From Chloroflexia bacterium (GTDB lineage Bacteria; Chloroflexota; Chloroflexia; Thermomicrobiales; UBA6265), in contig JACCUV010000399.1 in assembly GCA_013698495.1 (NCBI GenBank), positions 1-11,717 of the forward strand: a stretch of 11,717 nt of DNA, read 5' to 3'. The position numbers and the translations under genes were made by a program. The notes under the pieces were generated by a model. The model did no database searches and had not been told where the DNA came from. It saw only the letters and a list, made by a program, of their open reading frames with translations. Every line of letters begins with the position of its first letter. Position 1 is the stretch's first letter. This document shows, piece after piece, positions 6,916 to 11,717 of this stretch.

Positions 6916-8676
6916 TCATCCGGCAGAGCCTTGATCGACCGGGTAGTGGAGGGTCTTGTGCCCTCCAATGGACGAGCCTCGCTGCGCCTCGAAGGTCGAC
7001 TGGTGCGCGTCGAGATACGGCTGGACGCCGATCGCGTCGAGTTCGCCGAGGTAGACCTCCCACTCGTCATCGATATTCCCTTCGCCGGTGATCCAGCGCA
7101 CCAGCGACTCCTTGACGAACGGGATCAGCGTTGCCTGGATCTTGGCGACGACCGCGGCCTGGTCCTGATTAAAATACATCGGCGGCAACCACCACTGGGC
7201 CGGTTGCCGGAATGGCGCCAGCACCTCCTCCGTGAGCAGGTCGAGGTTGGTGGCGCGGAGATCGAGGTTCTCCAGCGATTCGCCGAGCCGCAACCGGCTT
7301 GAGCGGAACGATGGTCCGGTCTCGCTCCAGCCGACCGGAACCGCTTCATCGTCGTCCTCGACTGGAAGTCTCGCCCAGATCGCCGGTTGGCCATCGATGC
7401 CGGTTTCGCCCTCATTCGCCCAGCGCCAGTTCGCGCCGGGTGGCCCGTAAACACTGCGCATCGAGGTTTCGAGATCGTACAGGCCATCGGCCCAGCGGAA
7501 GGCGATCTCCGGATTCGCGCAGTTTTCGGTGACGATGAAATTGCCGCTGGCGAACGGCCAGTAAGGGTTCCAGGCGGAAATTTGAACACCTTCAGGTCCT
7601 GCCAGGGCGGGAGCCAGCGTGTACTCCGACCAGCGTGCGGCGGGGTCGTTGGCGTCGTACTCAACAAACACCTCCCACGATCCGCCAACCGCGGCCCCAA
7701 CCCGGGTCGGTCCATCGGGGCTGGTCTTGGCGATCAGTTGCTCGGTGGTTTGCGTGAACGAATCTGGATCGATCAATCCCTCAGCGAAGAGCGCGGCCAT
7801 GTAGCGTGTCCCTTGTTTCCAGCCCTCGGTCATGTACGACGCAGTGACCACGCCGTCTTGGTTGAACAGGTACGGCTCGCCGGGGTTGAAGACAAACGAG
7901 TTCATCAGCGTCAGGTCGAGCTCGCTGTTCCAGCCGTCAATGCAGGTTGCGAGTGGAAACACAGCGGCCCGTTCATTTGCGCCGGGGTCCTGTTCCTTGA
8001 AGGCTTGCAGCACGGTGTGGAACGCCTCGGTCGTTGTGGGCATTTCCAGTCCAAGCGCATCGAGCCACGGTTGATAAATGAACAACTTGCGGTCCTGCGC
8101 ACAGTGGATGCAATCGTTGATGTGGGGAAGCGAGTAGATGGCGCCATCGGCTGCGGTGATTGTGTCGAGCAGGCGCGGATATTGCTCGACGACGCGATTG
8201 AACTCGACGGCGTGCTGGTCGATGGAGTCGTTCAGGGGAATGAAGATGCCGAGGCTGCCGTACAGTTGCTGGAGCGGTGGGGAGGGGTCGAACGACATCA
8301 GGACGTCGGGGTAGGCGCCACTGACGAGGCGGACGTTGAGTTCGGTTTGGGCGTCCTCGGCAGGGACTACTTCCCATTCGATGTGGACGTTGGTTCTCTC
8401 CTCGTACCAGCGGGTGAACGCGTTGCCCGTGAGTTCAAAGCTGTCGACGGCGGCGTTCGATGGAATCAGGACGTGGAAGGTGACCGTATCCTCGGTCAAC
8501 GGAAATGTGCCGCTGACCCGGTCGTTGCCGAGGGCGTTGAAGTCGACCTGGTCGCCGTCTATTTGCGCAATTGCGGCGAGCCGGGTTGCGGCGGTCGCGG
8601 AGAGACCCATGGCCATCGCCCCGGCGATGAAATTCCGACGCGAGGCGACCAGTCCGGGTTCCGTTGAAGCGGTCAT
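6916..8676 (-). CDS. Tat-exported extracellular solute-binding protein, family 1 (LplA/YtcQ-like)
   Basis: This is a 586-residue periplasmic or surface-bound substrate receptor for an ABC importer, probably for oligosaccharides. ATG 8676 was chosen over TTG 8709 because GAAGGGA lies 5 nt before it and the signal peptide then starts normally. The N-terminus has a twin-arginine motif, SRRNFIAG (R13, R14), a hydrophobic stretch to about 36 and an AIA-Q cleavage site near 37/38. There is no lipobox cysteine. The mature part opens with strand motifs typical of family 1 binding proteins (FTRWYEERTNVHIEWEVVP, SGAYPDVLMSF). At about 550 mature residues it is longer than MalE and matches the LplA-like group. 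No permease or ATPase for import is nearby, so it is an orphan here. It lies 50 bp after the HMG-CoA lyase gene on the same strand. Confidence 0.88.
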   Translation of the reverse strand: MTASTEPGLVASRRNFIAGAMAMGLSATAATRLAAIAQIDGDQVDFNALGNDRVSGTFPLTEDTVTFHVLIPSNAAVDSFELTGNAFTRWYEERTNVHIEWEVVPAEDAQTELNVRLVSGAYPDVLMSFDPSPPLQQLYGSLGIFIPLNDSIDQHAVEFNRVVEQYPRLLDTITAADGAIYSLPHINDCIHCAQDRKLFIYQPWLDALGLEMPTTTEAFHTVLQAFKEQDPGANERAAVFPLATCIDGWNSELDLTLMNSFVFNPGEPYLFNQDGVVTASYMTEGWKQGTRYMAALFAEGLIDPDSFTQTTEQLIAKTSPDGPTRVGAAVGGSWEVFVEYDANDPAARWSEYTLAPALAGPEGVQISAWNPYWPFASGNFIVTENCANPEIAFRWADGLYDLETSMRSVYGPPGANWRWANEGETGIDGQPAIWARLPVEDDDEAVPVGWSETGPSFRSSRLRLGESLENLDLRATNLDLLTEEVLAPFRQPAQWWLPPMYFNQDQAAVVAKIQATLIPFVKESLVRWITGEGNIDDEWEVYLGELDAIGVQPYLDAHQSTFEAQRGSSIGGHKTLHYPVDQGSAG

Positions 8677-8726
8677 GGGTGTCCCTTCGTGGATGGGCGC
8701 CCGGGCCAAAATTGCCAGTTCAGCAC

Positions 8727-9608
8727 CTACGATACGACGGTGGACACGTACCGCAAAGCAGAGACGGCGTGACGGACGGCATTGGCGTCGACGCCAGTCT
8801 CGATCCCACGGGTCGCGAGATGCTCGACGAGGAGTTCAGTGGCGAGGTTGCCGGGAGCGCCAGGGGCGAAGGGGCAACCGCCCAACCCTCCGGCCGACCC
8901 ATCGAACGTCGCGATCCCGTACTCAAGTGCGGCGTCGACATTGACCAGCGCCCGCCCGTTGGTGTCGTGGAAGTGGAGGGCCAGCCGCTCGCGCGGGATC
9001 GCCGGCAGCACGACATCCAGCAGAGCAATCACATCGTCCGGCTCGGCAACCCCGATTGTGTCGGCCAATGCAATTTCATCGCAGCCGAGGTCAAACAGAC
9101 GGCGCGCGACATTGAGGACGTGTTCCGGTTCGGTCGGGCCAGCGTACGGGCAGGTGAATGCAACCGAGACGTACCCGCGAATCCAACAACGATCGGCTCT
9201 GGCACGGGCGGCGACGGCCTCGAAGCGCGCGAATGTGTCGTCGATCGAGGCGCGCAGGTTGGCCCGCGAGAATTCCTCGGTCGCCGAGGCGAACAGCGCA
9301 ATCGAATCGACCCCGGCGCCAACGGCCCGTTCGTAGCCGCGCTCGTTCGGGATCAGTGCGACATAACGCACGCCATCCTTGCGGCTGAGGCGCCGCATCA
9401 CCTCGTCGGAATCGGCAAGTTGGGGGATTGCGGCCGGGCTGACGAAGCTGGCGGCCTCAACCACTGGTAGCCCCGCGTTGGCGAGCGCCCCGATGAAGGC
9501 GACCTTCGCCTCGGTGGAGTAGTGGCGCGAGTCGTTCTGGAGCCCGTCGCGTGGCCCAACCTCGACGATCGTGACATGGGTTGGACATTCGTTGGAACCA
9601 TGGCGCAT
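8727..9608 (-). CDS. Hydroxymethylglutaryl-CoA lyase
   Basis: This 293-residue TIM-barrel enzyme splits HMG-CoA into acetyl-CoA and acetoacetate, the last step of leucine breakdown. The DRE-TIM metallolyase motif EVGPRDGLQN is at 16-25, with R20, D21 and Q24 in catalytic and metal positions. E51 follows in VVEAASFVSP. SVAFTCPYAG is at 148-157, and the metal-binding HFHDTNG at 212-218 supplies H212 and H214. The family signature GGLGGCPFAPGAPGNLATE at 240-258 includes the active-site C245 and N254. The length equals bacterial HmgL/MvaB. GAGG (complement of 9616-9619) lies 7 nt before the ATG. Other leucine-degradation genes are not in the window, so its partners must be elsewhere. The solute-binding protein gene follows closely and may be co-transcribed. 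Confidence 0.95.
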   Translation of the reverse strand: MRHGSNECPTHVTIVEVGPRDGLQNDSRHYSTEAKVAFIGALANAGLPVVEAASFVSPAAIPQLADSDEVMRRLSRKDGVRYVALIPNERGYERAVGAGVDSIALFASATEEFSRANLRASIDDTFARFEAVAARARADRCWIRGYVSVAFTCPYAGPTEPEHVLNVARRLFDLGCDEIALADTIGVAEPDDVIALLDVVLPAIPRERLALHFHDTNGRALVNVDAALEYGIATFDGSAGGLGGCPFAPGAPGNLATELLVEHLATRGIETGVDANAVRHAVSALRYVSTVVS

Positions 9609-9643
9609 GAAGCGACCTCAACGGCATATGCAACGTCCAGTAG

Positions 9644-9664
9644 TGGCCGCTCTTGTGGCGGCCA
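9644..9664. other. Perfect 7-bp hairpin between two minus-strand genes
   Basis: TGGCCGC (9644-9650) and GCGGCCA (9658-9664) form a perfect stem with a 7-nt loop. It lies after the small membrane protein gene and just before the HMG-CoA lyase gene, both read leftwards. No T-tract follows on either strand, so an intrinsic terminator is not well supported. It could be a structured leader of the lyase transcript or simply a short palindrome in GC-rich DNA. Confidence 0.3.
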
Positions 9665-9799
9665 AATGTCGAACTACCGGTCTGCAATTCTGGAGCCTGT
9701 CGCCGCCTATATCAAGTAGCCTGAACACCTTGCGGCGGCCAATCGGCGCGGGCGGGGACGAGTTCCCTACTTTCAGGGCTCGTGCATGAATAATCCGGG

Positions 9800-10066
9800 C
9801 TATCGCAACCAGTCGACGAGGAGCGCCGCGGTGAACACGCCGCCGCCAACCACCGCAAAAATCGAGCAGACCAGGAGATTGGTCCTGTTCTTCGATGGCG
9901 GTCGGCCATTGGCGATCAGCAACCCGATTGTCGCCAACAGCAGCCCGGCCGGCGCCCAGGCCGGTCCGAGCGCGACGAGCAACAGCAGCGCAAAGATGGG
10001 GATCGCGACCAGCATGCTATCCGATGTTCTTCTGGTCAGATTCGACTCCCGTGGCGATCTGTCCAC
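9800..10066 (-). CDS. Small three-helix membrane protein of unknown function
   Basis: This 88-residue protein starts at GTG 10066. The start is set by AAAGGAGG, whose AGGAGG core is complementary to 10073-10078 and lies 6 nt upstream; this is the strongest ribosome binding site in the window. The open frame extends far upstream, to 10330, but that part reads like non-coding sequence and overlaps the next gene. About 17 charged N-terminal residues precede hydrophobic segments at about 19-33, 36-53 and 62-84, and the protein ends VDWLR. No family or catalytic motif is recognisable. It is divergent from the molybdopterin-binding protein gene and is followed by about 190 bp without a gene. A role in the membrane is all that can be inferred. 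Confidence 0.6.
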   Translation of the reverse strand: MDRSPRESNLTRRTSDSMLVAIPIFALLLLVALGPAWAPAGLLLATIGLLIANGRPPSKNRTNLLVCSIFAVVGGGVFTAALLVDWLR

Positions 10067-10261
10067 GCGGCGCCTCCTTTCAATCCGTGTTCGCCCCATG
10101 GTCCATGATCGCTTTCGCGATGGACTCGAAGAATTGAAGTCAGCGTAGCAGAGAACCGATTGGTCCCGCCCGGTGTCGCTGGCGACGTCCGCCTTCGATG
10201 CGGCGCGAGATTGTGCGACGATATGGAGGTGACGATCCGTTGCCACTTGTGAAGGTCCGAC
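10067..10261. promoter_or_regulatory. Divergent intergenic region with a possible leader ORF
   Basis: These 195 bp separate the small membrane protein (-) from the molybdopterin-binding protein (+). They hold ATCGC-TTTC-GCGAT at 10108-10121 and GTCG-CTGG-CGAC at 10175-10186, both short hairpins. A perfect GGAGGTGA at 10225-10232 is placed 7 nt before TTG 10240. That TTG begins a 13-codon frame ending at TGA 10279-10281, overlapping the start of the next gene in another frame. GAAGG at 10251-10255 serves ATG 10262. No consensus promoter could be placed with confidence. Confidence 0.35.
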
Positions 10262-11308
10262 ATGCGCCCGTTCGTGATTGACCCGACCACTACCGCCTCC
10301 CTCGTCATTGCCGGCGCAGTGATTACCCAATCGGTTCGGCTGCCGGATGGTTCACGGCTGCGCAAAGGGCAGGTGATCGCCGAGTCCGACGTTCAGTCAT
10401 TACGGCAACATGAACATCCGATTCATGCGGTTCGCCTGGAACCTGGCGAAGTCCATGAGGACGAGGCCGGACGACGCCTCGCCAACATGATCGCCGGTCC
10501 TGGACTTGCCGCCCGCGATCCGATCCAGAGCCGGGTGAACGTGGCCGCCACAGTCAAGGGCCTGCTTCGCGTCGATGCCGAGGCCGTCCATCTCATCAAC
10601 CGGCATGCCCCTGTGGGCATCTTCACGGTACTGGATCGTCTGCCGGTTGTACCTGACAAGATCGTGGCAGGGGCCAAAATCGCGACGGTGGCGATGGAGG
10701 TGCGACTTCTCGACGAGATCGAATTGCTGCTCGCCGAGCGCAGTGGCCCGGTGCTCGAGGTCAAACCGTATGTGCCGCACGTTGTGGGCGTCGTCGTGAC
10801 CGAGGGTCTCGCTGAGAAGCTGCGAGGTCGATTCGAGACATCGGTTCGCGCCAAGATCGGTTGGTACGGCAGCGAAATCCTGCGTTTCGAGTACTTGCCG
10901 AACCGCCACGAAGCAGTCGCCACGGCTATGCGGCGCCTGCTTGACGATGGCGCTTCGCTGCTGCTGACGGCGGGCGGCAACATGATGGACCCGCTTGACG
11001 CCACTATTTTGGCAATGCCCGATCTCGGGGCGTCGATCGTGCGACTGGGCGCTCCGGCCCATCCCGGGTCTATGTTCTGGTTGGCTGAAATCGTCGACTC
11101 GGCTATGCCGATTGTGAACCTGGCATCCTGCTCGATGTATTCGAAAGCGACGGTCGCCGATCTCGTATTGCCGTGGGTAATGGCGGATGAACGGGTTTCT
11201 GACGAAGACGTCGCCTCGCTCGGATACGGCGGATTGCTCGATCGCGACATGGGCTGGCGGTTCCCGAACTACGATGTAGACACCGTCGACGAGCCGGATG
11301 AGGTCTAA
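10262..11308 (+). CDS. Molybdopterin-binding domain protein (MoCF_biosynth/MoeA-MogA-like fold)
   Basis: This 348-residue cytoplasmic protein is predicted to bind molybdopterin or the molybdenum cofactor. Residues about 172-295 form the MoCF domain: VVGVVVTEGL at 174-183 is the first strand, and LLLTAGGNMMDPLD at 233-246 is the binding loop with conserved G238, G239, D243 and D246. GAPAHPGSMFWLAEI at 263-277 and PIVNLASCSMY at 283-293 complete the fold. The N-terminal part (about 8-160) differs from MoeA and has a SAF-like or MoeA-domain-like stretch, RLRKGQVIAESDVQSLR. Such stand-alone proteins often accompany xanthine or CO dehydrogenase-type enzymes, where they may help cofactor insertion. 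No such enzyme is in the window. Start ATG 10262 has GAAGG about 6 nt upstream, and TGA 10250-10252 closes the frame above it. Confidence 0.82.
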   Translation: MRPFVIDPTTTASLVIAGAVITQSVRLPDGSRLRKGQVIAESDVQSLRQHEHPIHAVRLEPGEVHEDEAGRRLANMIAGPGLAARDPIQSRVNVAATVKGLLRVDAEAVHLINRHAPVGIFTVLDRLPVVPDKIVAGAKIATVAMEVRLLDEIELLLAERSGPVLEVKPYVPHVVGVVVTEGLAEKLRGRFETSVRAKIGWYGSEILRFEYLPNRHEAVATAMRRLLDDGASLLLTAGGNMMDPLDATILAMPDLGASIVRLGAPAHPGSMFWLAEIVDSAMPIVNLASCSMYSKATVADLVLPWVMADERVSDEDVASLGYGGLLDRDMGWRFPNYDVDTVDEPDEV

Positions 11309-11623
11309 CGAATCGCGCGGCTCGTTCGGAACGTCTGCCAGCTGGGCGGTGGAGGAGTCGCGCATGAGAGTCCGGGTATTTCATTTGTTAGCTTTTGCGG
11401 GGGTTGTCGTAGTGGTTGACGTGTCACATGTGGCCCAAATGAGACCTCAAGACTCCATCCCCAACAGACAGGATTCCTCCTTCCTTTGGCTTCGCTCAGG
11501 ACCGGAATGACAACTCAACTGAGGAAGGACGGGTTGCAAGCGATAGGCGATTCGCTCTGGTTTGTGGCGGCCAGTCAAACACGCGGGATCATGGACTGAA
11601 CTCGATGATTTGGGGCGATTCAG
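11309..11623. other. Mostly non-coding stretch with one repeat and one weak small ORF
   Basis: This 315-bp gap holds the third palindromic repeat (11471-11511). It also holds a 48-codon frame from ATG 11364, preceded by GGAGGAG, that ends at TGA 11508-11510 inside the repeat. That peptide has a hydrophobic start (RVRVFHLLAFAGVVVVV), but its second half is repeat translation, so I doubt it is a real gene. Nothing else was recognised; the last 110 bp before the minus-strand gene end show no clear terminator. Confidence 0.4.
11471..11511 (-). repeat. REP-like palindromic repeat, third copy
   Basis: On the minus strand the copy starts GTCATTCCGG at 11511 and ends GGAATCC near 11471. ATTCC (11508-11504) pairs with GGAAT (11477-11473), and a GC-GAA-GC core lies at 11495-11489. 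It shares the GTCATTC start, the GAA-loop core and the AAT-C end with the other two copies. It is longer between the arms and more diverged. It stands alone, without a nuclease gene. Confidence 0.55.
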
Positions 11624-11717
11624 CTACGCGAGCGCAACCGGGACGGTCGCGGTAGGTTCAATCGCGCCCGAAAGCACGCCGACCAGCGACTTGAGCGTCA
11701 CCGCTGGATCGCCGAAG
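11624..11717 (-). CDS. C-terminal end of an unidentified minus-strand CDS (partial)
   Basis: A minus-strand frame enters from the right edge and ends at TAG (11626-11624), giving 30 residues that include DPAVTLKSLVGVLSGAIEP and end TVPVALA. Codon use (mostly G or C in third position) and a sensible helix-loop composition suggest a real protein end. It converges on the molybdopterin-binding protein gene. The family cannot be named from this fragment. Confidence 0.5.
   Translation of the reverse strand, partial: FGDPAVTLKSLVGVLSGAIEPTATVPVALA

Noticed and set aside
7387..8667. A 426-codon plus-strand open frame opposite the solute-binding protein
   Set aside because: It has no recognisable fold or motif. 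The minus strand gives a complete Tat signal, a ribosome binding site and a family 1 binding-protein sequence.
10400..11365. A 321-codon minus-strand open frame opposite the molybdopterin-binding protein
   Set aside because: It has no domain signature and unusual His/Arg/Gln composition. The opposite strand has the TAGGN binding loop and a ribosome binding site.
4910..11511. Composite transposon bounded by the left and third repeat copies
   Set aside because: The intervening 6.6 kb holds unrelated housekeeping and transport genes on both strands with no transposase. The third copy is too diverged to be a matching end.
1..11717. tRNA, rRNA, CRISPR array or insertion-sequence transposase
   Set aside because: I saw no cloverleaf-like or rRNA sequence, no regularly spaced direct repeats, and no DDE or Y1/HUH transposase motif in any convincing frame.

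Overview
The window looks like a piece of a GC-rich, free-living bacterial chromosome with densely packed genes on both strands. The gene mix is a large Tat-exported family 1 solute-binding protein, an S9 acyl-peptidase, a NatA/NatB-like ABC exporter, HMG-CoA lyase and a stand-alone molybdopterin-binding protein. It reminds me of Chloroflexota of the Thermomicrobia/Sphaerobacter type. That placement is an impression from gene content and protein style; no rRNA or other marker gene is present to settle it.

Layout: (1) 3-348 holds the end of an unidentified partial CDS and a 58-codon ORF that looks like the C-terminal end of a GH13 alpha-amylase/trehalose-synthase-type enzyme. (2) 422-2374 (-) is an S9 prolyl-oligopeptidase-family hydrolase. 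It is divergent from (3) a two-gene ABC export operon at 2562-4861 (+), ATPase then ABC-2 permease. (4) 4910-5401 is a roughly 490-bp unit made of a small GIY-YIG nuclease gene bracketed by inverted copies of a short palindromic repeat. (5) 5397-6323 (+) is an EamA/DMT transporter whose start codon lies inside the right-hand repeat. (6) 6360-6899 (+) is the C-terminal half of another ABC-2 permease, probably a remnant. (7) Reading leftwards from 9608 are an HMG-CoA lyase and an orphan Tat-dependent solute-binding protein, 50 bp apart. (8) 9800-10066 (-) is a small three-helix membrane protein, divergent from (9) a molybdopterin-binding-domain protein at 10262-11308 (+). (10) The right end is mostly non-coding, carries a third copy of the palindromic repeat, and ends in the C-terminus of a minus-strand gene.

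The clear functional partners are the ABC ATPase and its permease. HMG-CoA lyase and the solute-binding protein may share a transcript, but no permease for that binding protein lies in the window. The most interesting structure is the GIY-YIG gene with inverted flanking repeats. The repeat hairpins differ in sequence, but the two paired arms change together across copies (C-G becomes G-C, T-A becomes C-G). This suggests a REP-like folded element, perhaps mobilised or maintained by the nuclease it flanks. The repeat geometry is visible in the sequence; mobility is inference.
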